From Bacteroidota bacterium (GTDB lineage Bacteria; Bacteroidota; Bacteroidia; Bacteroidales; GCA-2711565): a DNA stretch of 64,000 bases. The stretch is taken from NCBI GenBank assembly GCA_018816945.1, contig JAHIVC010000099.1, forward strand, positions 254,554-318,553. The letters run 5' to 3'. The position numbers and the translations under genes were made by a program. A model generated the notes under the pieces. It had not been told where the DNA came from. It worked only from the letters and a program-made list of their open reading frames with translations, and made no database searches. Of the stretch, positions 28,894 through 38,953 are shown piece after piece. The stretch's first letter is position 1, and each line of letters begins with the position of its first letter.

Positions 28894-29709
28894 TTACTCT
28901 TCCATAATTTTATCATAAAATCGGTTGTATGCGTCAATATAGGTTTCTTCAGGGTGATACTCAAGAAATGGTTTTCCTGATTCCTTTAAATAAGCTTCAG
29001 CTTCCGCATTTATTTTTTCACTACCTATAATTAGGGCATCTGAATAATCAACAGCTGCTTTCATCAAGTTCACGTAATTTCCACTTTTGTAATGTTTCAA
29101 GTCATCATCACTAATGCCTTCCAATTTTATTTTTTTTGCAAAATTTTTATTTAAATTTTCTGAGAAATCGTCATTATATATTGAGCAAATTACTTTAGAA
29201 TCGGAAAAGAGTGGGTTATCTTTGAAAGCTTTCTTTAGATATAGAGGTGTTAAACTTCCAATCCAGCCATGGCAGTGAATAATGTCGGGCGCCCAACCAA
29301 GTTTTTTTACTGTTTCTAAAACTCCTCGTGAAAAGAAAATGGCCCTTTCATCATTATCCTCATAAAACTTATTGTTTTTATTGGCAATGGTAAATTTTCG
29401 TTGAAAGTAATCTTCGTTGTCGATAAAGTATATTTGCATACGGGCTTGCTGAATTGAAGCAACTTTAATAATTAATGGATGATCGGCGTCATCAATTATT
29501 AAGTTCATTCCCGAAAGTCGAATTACTTCATGCAGTTGATTTCGACGTTCGTTAATTAATCCATAGCGAGGCATAAATGTTCTAATCTCCTTTCCTCTTT
29601 CCTGAATCCCCTGAGGTAAATATCTGCATATTTTTCCCATGGGTGTTTCCTTTAGGTACGGAGTAATCTCTTGAGCAATGAATAGAACTCTTGCTTTTTG
29701 CATAACCAT
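28894..29709 (-). CDS. Glycogen/starch synthase N-terminal (GT5) domain protein
   Basis: About 271 residues from ATG 29709 (or 29703). The frame runs up to a TTG at 29727 but that codon overlaps the -7 box, so it is not a start. It has the GT5 N-terminal domain features (RVLFIAQEITPY; PQGIQERGKEIRTFMPRYG; IIHCHGWIGSL), but it ends before the C-terminal nucleotide-sugar-binding domain of a normal ~480-residue synthase. Bacteroidota genomes carry this short form next to DUF4270, so it is probably an intact family rather than a truncated gene. Catalysis is doubtful. Confidence 0.85.
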   Translation of the reverse strand: MVMQKARVLFIAQEITPYLKETPMGKICRYLPQGIQERGKEIRTFMPRYGLINERRNQLHEVIRLSGMNLIIDDADHPLIIKVASIQQARMQIYFIDNEDYFQRKFTIANKNNKFYEDNDERAIFFSRGVLETVKKLGWAPDIIHCHGWIGSLTPLYLKKAFKDNPLFSDSKVICSIYNDDFSENLNKNFAKKIKLEGISDDDLKHYKSGNYVNLMKAAVDYSDALIIGSEKINAEAEAYLKESGKPFLEYHPEETYIDAYNRFYDKIMEE

Positions 29710-29724
29710 TGATTTTTGAAAATG

Positions 29725-29755
29725 CAAAATTACGAATAATTTGCTAATTATTCAA
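29725..29755 (-). promoter_or_regulatory. Promoter of the GT5-DUF4270-glmS run
   Basis: On the minus strand TTG (29753-29755) is followed after 20 bp by TAATTTTG (29725-29732). This matches the Bacteroidota -33 and -7 elements, and the predicted transcription start is a few bases before the ATG. Confidence 0.65.
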
Positions 29756-29854
29756 TGAATAGAGATTGGAGTTGCACGTTAAATTAAAAGAAAATGCCTA
29801 ACTCTCAATTCATTAAAGCAATTTACTTTAACTTATTTTAACACTAATAACATC

Positions 29855-30766
29855 TTATCCCCTAAAAAACAAGGCCTTAATGATGAGAAAAGCCATTTTA
29901 GGGTTCTCTTTTAATCGACGGGTTGAATATGCAAACCAATCTTTACCATAAGGAATATAAACCCTCATGGTATGTTTGTTTTCAACAATTGATGACCTTA
30001 ATTCCGGAGTAACCCCATACAACATCTGAAATTCATACATGTGTTTGGGTACATTATACTTATTAATCAGTTTAAATGCACCTTCAACCAATGGCTTATC
30101 ATGGGTAGCGATAGCTGGATAAATTTTATTTTGAAACATGTATTCCAAATCCTCCATATAATGCTGATTAATTTCTTCATATTTTTTATAAGCTATTTCT
30201 GCCGGTTCAACATATATACCTTTGCATAAACGATAATTAATTGGCGTTTCATTTGAATTTAAATCCTGAAGGCTTCTGATATCGTTTAGTGTACGCTTCA
30301 GGTAAGCCTGAAAAACTAAACCAACATTTTTCGGAAATTCAGTTTTAATTTTCCTGAAAAGATCTAATTCTAAATCAACGCATTGCGAGTCTTCCATGTC
30401 GATCCTGACAAAATTATTATATTTTGCTGCCCGTTCCACAATTCTTCGGATATAGGTATAACATGCATCGGCATCAATCAACAATCCAAACATGGTTGGC
30501 TTAAGTGAATAATTTCCATCAATATTGTGATCCTGAACAGTGTCGATAATATTGAGATATGTTTCAGTATTTTCAATGGCCTGATCGATGGTTGTAATAA
30601 ATTCACCCAACAGATCAATCGTTACTTTAACCCCTTGAGCGTTTAAATCTTTTGAAACTTGAATGGCCTCTTCAATTGTTGTTCCGGCGATATAACGTTT
30701 TGAAAATAGCCAAACAAAATTTTTAGGCATATAAGGCAAAATTCTTGAAATCAGTTTATTGATCAT
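29855..30766 (-). CDS. Proline dehydrogenase (monofunctional)
   Basis: 303 residues forming the FAD-binding TIM barrel of PRODH. Motifs include RIDMEDSQ, RLCKGIYVEPAEIAY, AIATHDKP and YEFQMLYGV, and the C-terminal RRLKENP with the substrate-carboxylate arginines. It oxidises L-proline to pyrroline-5-carboxylate at the membrane. No P5C dehydrogenase is adjacent. It is divergent from the large iron-sulfur flavoprotein at 31051, suggesting linked proline or hydroxyproline catabolism. Confidence 0.94.
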   Translation of the reverse strand: MINKLISRILPYMPKNFVWLFSKRYIAGTTIEEAIQVSKDLNAQGVKVTIDLLGEFITTIDQAIENTETYLNIIDTVQDHNIDGNYSLKPTMFGLLIDADACYTYIRRIVERAAKYNNFVRIDMEDSQCVDLELDLFRKIKTEFPKNVGLVFQAYLKRTLNDIRSLQDLNSNETPINYRLCKGIYVEPAEIAYKKYEEINQHYMEDLEYMFQNKIYPAIATHDKPLVEGAFKLINKYNVPKHMYEFQMLYGVTPELRSSIVENKHTMRVYIPYGKDWFAYSTRRLKENPKMAFLIIKALFFRG

Positions 30767-30795
30767 ATCTTAGCTTTTTAGTAGTCTTTAATCAG

Positions 30796-30881
30796 CCTTC
30801 GCGTTCCGCTTCGGCAGACGAGAAGGGGTGTTTTAATTCCTCGGAGCTTGCTCCGAAAGAAAGGGTTCAGGGCTTACCCTG
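30796..30881. repeat. Three consecutive small hairpins (REP-like)
   Basis: A CCTTC...GAAGG pairing, CGGAGC-tt-GCTCCG (30842-30855) and CAGGG-ctta-CCCTG (30868-30881) lie in the 284-bp gap between proline dehydrogenase and the flavoprotein gene. They resemble the cluster at 24766-24823. Confidence 0.4.
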
Positions 30882-30994
30882 GGGTTTAAGGCCATTTATC
30901 TTTAAATCCAATGCAAAAATAACCTTTCTTATTTTGATTAAGTAAAAATTAACCCTTTTTTTCTCCACAATTATCAATAATAATACAGAAGGAT

Positions 30995-31002
30995 TACCTT
31001 TG
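30995..31002 (+). promoter_or_regulatory. -7 box of the flavoprotein gene
   Basis: TACCTTTG matches TAnnTTTG exactly. It lies 48 bp before ATG 31051 and rules out the upstream in-frame TTG at 31000, which overlaps the box. Confidence 0.5.
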
Positions 31003-31050
31003 TCTGTTAAATTTTTCACAGTTGTTTTATATTGTTTAATATTCATTCTT

Positions 31051-34000
31051 ATGTATAAAATAGATAAACATCCGATTATAGATGTTAAAGCATGCGAATC
31101 AGTAAAATTCTTATTAGAAGGAAAAGAAATTATAGGTGAAAAGGGTTTTACCATTGCGGCTGCTCTTCATCAGGCCGGGTATCCGGTGCATAGCCATAGT
31201 TTGCAAAACCGTGAGCGAAGCCTTGAGTGCGGAATCGGAAAATGTGGTGCATGTGAAATGTTAGTTGATGGACAAATTAAACGTATATGTATTACAAAGG
31301 TTGATCATGTTAAAGAAGTCAGAGAAATTCCTAAAGATTTTCAACCATTTCAAACAACTGTTCAAAATAAAGAGGCGGTAAAAGTATATAAAACCAGTGT
31401 GGTTATAATCGGAGCGGGTCCGGCCGGATTAGCTGCTCGTGAAGAATTGAACAAATATGATATCGAAAATATCGTAATCGATAATAATGATAAAATTGGC
31501 GGTCAATTTTTAATGCAAACACATCAATTTTTCTTCTTTGAAAAAGAAAAGAAATTCGGAGGCATGCGGGGTTTTGAAATCGCGGAGACCTTAGCAGGTG
31601 AAAAACTGGATGGTATTTTTCTGGATTCAACGGTTTGGGATATCTTGGAAGGCAAGAGGGTTGCAGTGAAAAACATAAGTACAGATGAAATTTATTATGT
31701 TGATGCGGAACATTTGGTGATTGCTACAGGAGCTGTTCCTTTTATGCCAACGTTTGAAAACGATGATTTACCGGGTGTTTACACAGCGGCTGTTGTTCAA
31801 AAAATGATGAATAGCGAATTGACATTATTGGGTAAAAACGTACTGACTGTTGGAGCCGGTAATATCGGATATTTGACATCCTACCAGCTAATGCAAGCTG
31901 GTGCTCGTGTTAAGGCCATTATTGAAGCACAACCCAACGAAGGTGGATTTCCTGTTCAGGCAAATCGTGTTCGTCGTTTAGGGATACCGGTCATGTTATC
32001 AAAAATATTAATTAAAGCTATTCCGAATGAAGATCATACCGGCATTAAAGGGGCCGTGGTGGCCGATTGTGAAAACTTTACTCCAATTCCGGGAACAGAA
32101 CAAATCATCGATGGGATTGATGCAATAAATATTTGCACGGGTTTGGTTTCTGATGATCAATTGTTAATCAAAGGAAATGAAATTTTTGGAAGGGACTGTC
32201 ACGGTGCAGGTGATGCAATTCGAATTGGGGAAGGCACCAGTGCTGTATTACGAGGGAAACAAGTCGCTTTTGAAATCCTTCAGGCAATGAACATCCGTTT
32301 CAATTACGATGAATATTTAAGCTTATCAAAAGAATATATTGACTCACAACAGCACCCGATCAGAATCACTGAAAAACCCTATTTCCCAACGGATGAAAGA
32401 CTTGAAGAAAAACCCTTTGTTTTGATCGATTGCCTGTATGGATTTGCATGTAATCCCTGCGAATTTGCATGCCCCCATGGTGCAATTACAAAAACTTCAA
32501 CAAGTACCACGCCTCAGCTCGACTTTGATAAATGCATTGGTTGCATGCAATGTGTTTATCAATGTCCCGGATTGGCAATTTTTGGATATAACCTGAAAAA
32601 AGACTGGCTCTTTCTTCCAATTGAGTATGAAGCAACTGAAGGTGAAGAAGTATTTTTGGTAAATAACAATGGTGAAAAATTGGGTGAGGGCAAAATCGAA
32701 AAAATATTAAAGAAGCCGAATAAAACCAATATAGCCAGGGTAAAATCGAACAATTTAAGAGGAAAAGAACTTACCGAAGTTCGCGGTTTTATCGTAATGG
32801 ATAATTATCCTGAAAAGGTAATTACGAAAGAATCGGAAGCTGTTGAATCTGAAACCTATGTTTGTCACTGTGATGATGTAACCCTGGAAGAAATACTTAA
32901 TGTTATCGGCGACCGTAAATTTATTTCCGTTGATGAAATTAAACATACCACGCGTTTGGGAATGGGTGCTTGTCGAGGTAAACGTTGTATTCCGCGTTTA
33001 AAACAAAGTATTCGCAAATATGGGATTACGATCGTAGGAGATGCAACACCACGCGGACCCTTATCAAACCAGGTAACTTTAGGTGATCTTTATCCAAGTA
33101 ATCAAAAAGAAAAAGTGCTTGTTTGTGATCATAAAAAAGAAGTAAAAAAAGTAATAGTTGAAGCATTGGTTGCCGGAGGAGGAATAGGTGGAAGTGCTTT
33201 ATTCCGTTACTTGGCAGAAAATGGCAAAAAACCGGTTTTGATCAATTATGGCAGGGGAGCATCCTGGAGGAATATTGCAGGTGGACGGCCTAATTTTAGT
33301 GTTCCAGAATTGTCAGATATCGCAGTTCATAACCTTGAAATTTTCAAAGAATTACAAAGAATTAAAAATGTAGATTTTCTTCCTATCGATTATGTGACCT
33401 TTGCTCATGATGAAGCTATGTACAAAGCCCTTGTAGCATCAATGGCCTGGTCGGATGGTGAAATGATCGAGCCTAAAGATTTTTCAAAAAGGATATCTCC
33501 TTATATAAATCCTAAATTGGATAAATATAAATCTGCTTTAATTACGCATAATTGTTGGCAGGCCACTCCGGGGCGGGTAGTGGACCTCATTCGCCAAATC
33601 GGTATAAAAAATGGAGGCGAGGTTAAGGAAGATTGCAAATTAATCAATATTGAAAAAACAGGCAATACCTTTAAAGTTTTGGTACAGGATCATGACAAAA
33701 CCTATATTGAATTTGAAACAGAGGTCTTCATTAATGCACTGGGGCCTGATGGTGATAAGTTTGCCAAACAATTGGGCATTGCAACCGGAATTTATCCGGT
33801 AAAACACCAGGCGTTTATTACGCGTCGATTACCAATGATGGGAAACAATAATATTCCACTACCAATGATTATTGACCGCAGAAACTATAAAGGATTTACA
33901 GCTGTTTATGGTCAGCAATTAGCCGAAACAGGTCAAATTATCGGCTGTGCATCTCCGGGTATCGAAGCCATGGAAACAGATAAGGATGTTAAATTCAATT

Positions 34001-34281
34001 CTAAAGAATTTATCGAAATAGTGTCCGAGGTATTTACAGATTGGATTCCCGAATTGTCATCCGTTGGATTTCAGGCCATTTGGGCCGGTTATTATGTTGA
34101 ACCACGCATGGTGATCGACCCTGAACTTGGTTTATTTATTGGATTACGTGGACAAGGTTTTATGCTTGGTCAGCATTTAGCTAAAATATACGTTGAGAAA
34201 CTTTTAGGAAAAGCAGTTCCTGCTTATTTTGATCGACTGAAATTAAATGAAGATGGATTATTGGAAAAAGCATTTAAGTAG
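31051..34281 (+). CDS. Single-chain 2Fe-2S / FAD / 2x4Fe-4S / 2Fe-2S / FAD dehydrogenase (HcnA-HcnB-HcnC fusion)
   Basis: 1076 residues, cytoplasmic by sequence. Domains in order: an HcnA-like [2Fe-2S] domain (Cys60, 65, 68, 80); an HcnB/sarcosine-oxidase-alpha-like pyridine nucleotide-disulfide oxidoreductase domain (GAGPAG at 121-126, second dinucleotide fold VGAGNIG near 267); two [4Fe-4S] sites (Cys461/467/470/474 and 495/498/501/505); a BFD-like [2Fe-2S] domain (Cys605, 607, 641, 646); and an HcnC/DAO-type FAD domain with GGGIGG at 709-714. In known opine, glycine (HCN synthase), D-hydroxyproline and dye-linked proline dehydrogenases these parts are separate subunits. Adjacent PRODH suggests a proline-type imino acid as substrate; this is inference. 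Confidence 0.9.
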   Translation: MYKIDKHPIIDVKACESVKFLLEGKEIIGEKGFTIAAALHQAGYPVHSHSLQNRERSLECGIGKCGACEMLVDGQIKRICITKVDHVKEVREIPKDFQPFQTTVQNKEAVKVYKTSVVIIGAGPAGLAAREELNKYDIENIVIDNNDKIGGQFLMQTHQFFFFEKEKKFGGMRGFEIAETLAGEKLDGIFLDSTVWDILEGKRVAVKNISTDEIYYVDAEHLVIATGAVPFMPTFENDDLPGVYTAAVVQKMMNSELTLLGKNVLTVGAGNIGYLTSYQLMQAGARVKAIIEAQPNEGGFPVQANRVRRLGIPVMLSKILIKAIPNEDHTGIKGAVVADCENFTPIPGTEQIIDGIDAINICTGLVSDDQLLIKGNEIFGRDCHGAGDAIRIGEGTSAVLRGKQVAFEILQAMNIRFNYDEYLSLSKEYIDSQQHPIRITEKPYFPTDERLEEKPFVLIDCLYGFACNPCEFACPHGAITKTSTSTTPQLDFDKCIGCMQCVYQCPGLAIFGYNLKKDWLFLPIEYEATEGEEVFLVNNNGEKLGEGKIEKILKKPNKTNIARVKSNNLRGKELTEVRGFIVMDNYPEKVITKESEAVESETYVCHCDDVTLEEILNVIGDRKFISVDEIKHTTRLGMGACRGKRCIPRLKQSIRKYGITIVGDATPRGPLSNQVTLGDLYPSNQKEKVLVCDHKKEVKKVIVEALVAGGGIGGSALFRYLAENGKKPVLINYGRGASWRNIAGGRPNFSVPELSDIAVHNLEIFKELQRIKNVDFLPIDYVTFAHDEAMYKALVASMAWSDGEMIEPKDFSKRISPYINPKLDKYKSALITHNCWQATPGRVVDLIRQIGIKNGGEVKEDCKLINIEKTGNTFKVLVQDHDKTYIEFETEVFINALGPDGDKFAKQLGIATGIYPVKHQAFITRRLPMMGNNNIPLPMIIDRRNYKGFTAVYGQQLAETGQIIGCASPGIEAMETDKDVKFNSKEFIEIVSEVFTDWIPELSSVGFQAIWAGYYVEPRMVIDPELGLFIGLRGQGFMLGQHLAKIYVEKLLGKAVPAYFDRLKLNEDGLLEKAFK

Positions 34282-34354
34282 AATTATCATACAATGCATT
34301 GTTTTACAGGATGTATTATCTAACACACTTAATTTAAGTTAGCATTTAATATAT

Positions 34355-34385
34355 TTGTTATTAACAATTTTAATATATAATTTTG
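34355..34385 (+). promoter_or_regulatory. Promoter of the DUF177-rpmF-plsX operon
   Basis: TTG (34355-34357), a 20-bp spacer, then TAATTTTG (34378-34385): a full match to the Bacteroidota -33/-7 pattern, 26 bp before the GTG start. Confidence 0.7.
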
Positions 34386-34410
34386 CAGGCCGAAATAAAA
34401 AAGGCTTGAT

Positions 34411-34932
34411 GTGAGTTACTTAAAGGATTTTATTATTCCTTTTGAAGGATTGGGCATCGGAAATCATGAGTTTGTTTTCGATGTAAATCAGTTGTTCTTT
34501 GAAGAAATAGCGTATTCAGAATTTAAAAATGGTGCTGTAAGGGTTAAACTTGACTTAGAGAAGCAGGATAATATGCTTATTCTACTATTTAATATTAGTG
34601 GCGTGGTTAAGGTATTATGTGATCGTTGTGCTGAGGAATTTAATTATCCAATTCAGGGCGATCAACAATTACTGGTTCAATTTGGTGATCAATTTGTTGA
34701 AGAAAGCGAAGATTTGATAATCATTCCGAGAGGTGATTATGAAATTAATCTCGCACCTTATATTTATGAATACATTTGTTTATTGCTTCCAATACAAAGA
34801 ATACATCCTGATGATAAATCAGGAAAATCAATGTGTAATGCTGAAATGTTGAAAAAATTAAATGAATTATCCTTCAATATAAAGCAAGATGATCCCAGAT
34901 GGGATGTTTTGAAAAAACTAAAGAAAAATTAA
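34411..34932 (+). CDS. DUF177 (YceD-like) protein
   Basis: 173 residues, beginning at GTG 34411 (the overlapping ATG at 34409 meets TGA immediately). The CDRCAEEF motif and a C-terminal DDPRWDVLKKL are typical of DUF177. The family is encoded upstream of rpmF in most bacteria and is tied to 23S rRNA and L32 assembly. Here rpmF follows after 21 bp. Confidence 0.92.
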   Translation: MSYLKDFIIPFEGLGIGNHEFVFDVNQLFFEEIAYSEFKNGAVRVKLDLEKQDNMLILLFNISGVVKVLCDRCAEEFNYPIQGDQQLLVQFGDQFVEESEDLIIIPRGDYEINLAPYIYEYICLLLPIQRIHPDDKSGKSMCNAEMLKKLNELSFNIKQDDPRWDVLKKLKKN

Positions 34933-34953
34933 CAGCTTAAAATAATATTTAAA

Positions 34954-35139
34954 ATGGCACATCCAAAACGTAAGATTTCAAAAACCAGAAGAGATAAAAG
35001 AAGAACTCATTATAAAGCTGTAGCTCCTACTATTGCTATTTGTTCTAATTGTGGTACCTCTGTATTATATCATCGTGTTTGTTCAGCTTGTGGTTATTAC
35101 AAGGGTAAATTAGCTATTGAAAAAGCCGGAGTAGAATAA
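34954..35139 (+). CDS. rpmF: 50S ribosomal protein L32
   Basis: 61 residues: [17 protein letters not shown] start, then a zinc-type pattern CSNCG ... CSACG (a Cys4 ribbon). It lies between DUF177 and plsX, the conserved arrangement. Confidence 0.97.
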   Translation: MAHPKRKISKTRRDKRRTHYKAVAPTIAICSNCGTSVLYHRVCSACGYYKGKLAIEKAGVE

Positions 35140-35177
35140 TATTTATTTTCATTCAATTATTCCATAAAAATTATTAG

Positions 35178-36119
35178 ATGAGAATAGGATTAGATGTAAT
35201 GGGTGGTGATTTTGCTCCAAAGGCTACTATTGCCGGAGCCGTCATGGCTAAGACGGAGCTTGGTACATCTGACCAGATTGTTTTGATTGGTGATGAGAAA
35301 AAAATCTATCAACAGCTTAAAGAAGAAAATACAGATCCTAAAGATTTTCATATTATACATGCTGCTGAAGAGATTACAATGGGTGAGCATCCATTAAAAG
35401 CGTTTAAAACAAAACCAAATTCAAGCATAAATATAGGTTTCGGTCTTTTAAAAGCAAAAGAAATTGATGCTTTTTCAGGAGCAGGAAATAGTGGTGCAAT
35501 GGTGGTGGGTGCAACCTATGCGCTTAAGCCGATTACTGGCGTAATTCGTCCATGTGGTGCTGCTATTCTTCCAAAGCAAAATGGCGGAATTACCATTCTT
35601 TTGGATATTGGAACTAATCCGGATCCTAAACCGGATGTGATGTATCAGTTTGGTATCTTGGGTTCAATTTATGCCGAGTTTGTTTATGGCGTAAAGAATC
35701 CAAAGATTGGTTTGCTGAATATAGGCGAAGAAGAAGAAAAAGGAAACTTATTATCCCAATCAGCTCATCAATTGATGAAGGATACCAATGATTTCAATTT
35801 TATTGGAAATGTTGAAGGTCGCGATTTGTTAAATGATAAGGCTGATGTTATTGTCTGTGATGGGTTTACCGGAAATGTAGTGCTAAAACAGTTGGAATCA
35901 ATGTATCGCGTTTTATTGAAACGTGGGTTAATTGATGATTATACAAAAAGATTTAATTACGAAAATACTGGCGGAAGCCCTATTCTAGGGATCAATTCTT
36001 CCGTAGTTATGGGTCATGGTATTTCCAGCCCGATTGCAATCAAAAACATGTTACTGCTTTCAAAGGATATCTCCTATTCTGATTTATATGAAAAAATAGC
36101 TCAGACATTGAATAAATAA
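35178..36119 (+). CDS. plsX: Phosphate acyltransferase PlsX
   Basis: 313 residues. MRIGLDVMGGDFAPKATI is the diagnostic N-terminus; EEKGN and VCDGFTGNV follow. It makes acyl-phosphate from acyl-ACP for phospholipid synthesis. fabH, which often comes next in Bacteroidota, is absent; a gene remnant and terminator follow instead. Confidence 0.96.
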   Translation: MRIGLDVMGGDFAPKATIAGAVMAKTELGTSDQIVLIGDEKKIYQQLKEENTDPKDFHIIHAAEEITMGEHPLKAFKTKPNSSINIGFGLLKAKEIDAFSGAGNSGAMVVGATYALKPITGVIRPCGAAILPKQNGGITILLDIGTNPDPKPDVMYQFGILGSIYAEFVYGVKNPKIGLLNIGEEEEKGNLLSQSAHQLMKDTNDFNFIGNVEGRDLLNDKADVIVCDGFTGNVVLKQLESMYRVLLKRGLIDDYTKRFNYENTGGSPILGINSSVVMGHGISSPIAIKNMLLLSKDISYSDLYEKIAQTLNK

Positions 36120-36215
36120 TATCAACTAATTTTTGTCTTCGTTAAATAATAATTATCATTATGAGGCTTAGGGCTGCTCCAATGTGCAGGGTTGTGGCCC
36201 CAAACCTTAAAACCA

Positions 36216-36340
36216 AAAACATATAAATTCCGTGGCAAAAAACATAAATTATCAACACAGGGATGGAAAGACGGCGTTTATATTGTCCGCGCTATAGTTA
36301 TGATGAAATGGTAAGTGGAAAATTTGTTGTAAAAAAATGA
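36216..36340 (+). pseudogene. Frameshifted T9SS type A sorting-domain remnant
   Basis: The segment reads KLSTQGWKDGVYIVRAIV and then, after a shift of one base, DEMVSGKFVVKK before a stop at 36338-36340. This is the typical end of a secreted Bacteroidota protein with a C-terminal type IX sorting domain. The body of the protein is missing, and coding is lost upstream of about 36200. Confidence 0.65.
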
Positions 36341-36354
36341 GCTTAATTTTAAAC

Positions 36355-36387
36355 AAAAAAGACAAGCTTTTCCGGCTTGTCTTTTTT
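36355..36387. terminator. Bidirectional terminator between plsX side and atpC
   Basis: AAAAAAGACAAGC / GCTTGTCTTTTTT is a perfect 13-bp stem with a 7-base loop and T runs in both directions, between convergent genes. Confidence 0.85.
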
Positions 36388-36407
36388 ATATATTTGCTGA
36401 TTAAAAT

Positions 36408-36644
36408 TTATTCAGCCAGTATTAGGATTTTATTCTTTAACACTTCAACTACCCCACCTTTAATTTCAAAAAATTCAATCTGATCTTTATCATTTTTGAT
36501 TTTAACTTTTCCTTTTTTTAGCACAGAAATCAATGGGGCGTGATTGTTCAAAATCTCAAATAAGCCATCAATTCCGGGTAACTGAACCAAAGAGGCAGTT
36601 CCTGAAAATATGATCCTATCGGGGGTTATAATTTCAATGATCAT
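36408..36644 (-). CDS. atpC: F1 ATP synthase epsilon subunit (short form)
   Basis: 78 residues, only the N-terminal beta-sandwich (LVQLPGIDGLFEILNNHAPLIS). The usual C-terminal helical hairpin that inhibits ATP hydrolysis is absent, as in other Bacteroidota. It follows atpD by 5 bp. Confidence 0.93.
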   Translation of the reverse strand: MIIEIITPDRIIFSGTASLVQLPGIDGLFEILNNHAPLISVLKKGKVKIKNDKDQIEFFEIKGGVVEVLKNKILILAE

Positions 36645-36649
36645 AGCGA

Positions 36650-38170
<1,521 letters not shown>

Positions 38171-38185
38171 TTAAAAAATTTGGGT

Positions 38186-38193
38186 CAAAGATA
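38186..38193 (-). promoter_or_regulatory. -7 box of atpDC
   Basis: Minus-strand TATCTTTG matches TAnnTTTG and lies about 25 bp before the atpD start. No clear -33 element is seen. Confidence 0.45.
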
Positions 38194-38231
38194 GAAATTT
38201 AATTTGTTAAGATTAGATAAACAAGAATTCT

Positions 38232-38879
38232 TTATGGGTTTATCGCTTGATTTTCTTCTATTTCCCCTTCAATAGGTTTGACTTTCTTTGCAAAAACATT
38301 TCGTTGAAACAGAATCAAGCTTAATACTCCAATTGTAATGGCTGAATCGGCAATATTAAATACGGGCCTGAAAAAAATGAAATCTTTTCCTCCTAAATAA
38401 GGAACCCAGTCGGGATAAAAGGTATGAATAACAGGGAAGTAAAGCATGTCAACAACTTTTCCGTGTAAAAAACTTGAATAACCTCCTCCTTCGGGCATAA
38501 ATGCTGCCACGTTATAATAGGTACTCTCCGAAAAAATTACACCATAAAAAACACTGTCGAGGATATTTCCAAGTGCACCTGTTAAAATCAATGAAATACT
38601 GGCGATGAGTCCAAAACCGGCTTTTTTATTGATCAGATGTTTTATATACCACCCAAGGGCTCCAACTGCAATAATTCGGAAAACGGTTAGAATGACTTTG
38701 CCGGTTTCTCCTGCAAACTCCATCCCAAAAGCCATTCCATTGTTCTCAATAAAATGTATAATAAACCAATTACCCAACACCTTAATTTCTTCACCTATGT
38801 GCATATGGGTTTTTATCCAAATTTTAAAAATCTGATCAATGATGATAATCGGTATGATAATGAATAACGCTTTTTTCAA
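38232..38879 (-). CDS. lspA: Prolipoprotein signal peptidase (SPase II)
   Basis: 215 residues, longer than the usual ~160, with an insertion between the catalytic residues. Start codon is TTG at 38879 (KKALFIIIP), with no usable ATG nearby. Catalytic pair: Asp144 in KVVDM and Asp178 in FNIAD; conserved N-terminal IIDQ and GNILDS. Four transmembrane helices. It cleaves lipoprotein signal peptides; several lipoproteins are encoded in this window. It lies downstream of traR/dksA and ileS but behind a terminator-like hairpin. Confidence 0.95.
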   Translation of the reverse strand: MKKALFIIIPIIIIDQIFKIWIKTHMHIGEEIKVLGNWFIIHFIENNGMAFGMEFAGETGKVILTVFRIIAVGALGWYIKHLINKKAGFGLIASISLILTGALGNILDSVFYGVIFSESTYYNVAAFMPEGGGYSSFLHGKVVDMLYFPVIHTFYPDWVPYLGGKDFIFFRPVFNIADSAITIGVLSLILFQRNVFAKKVKPIEGEIEENQAINP

Positions 38880-38899
38880 AATATTTCTTAATTAAAAAG

Positions 38900-38936
38900 A
38901 AAAGAAGTAACCAATACAAGCCTGATTACTTCTTTT
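38900..38936 (-). terminator. Hairpin between traR/dksA-like gene and lspA
   Basis: AAAAGAAGTAA / TTACTTCTTTT, an 11-bp stem with a 15-base loop and T-rich 3' flank on the minus strand. It may attenuate readthrough from ileS-traR into lspA. Confidence 0.6.
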
Positions 38937-38953
38937 CCTGTATTCACAAAATT

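Noticed and set aside
31000-31050. Upstream TTG start for the iron-sulfur flavoprotein
   Set aside because: The TTG is part of the -7 box; ATG 31051 matches the family N-terminus.
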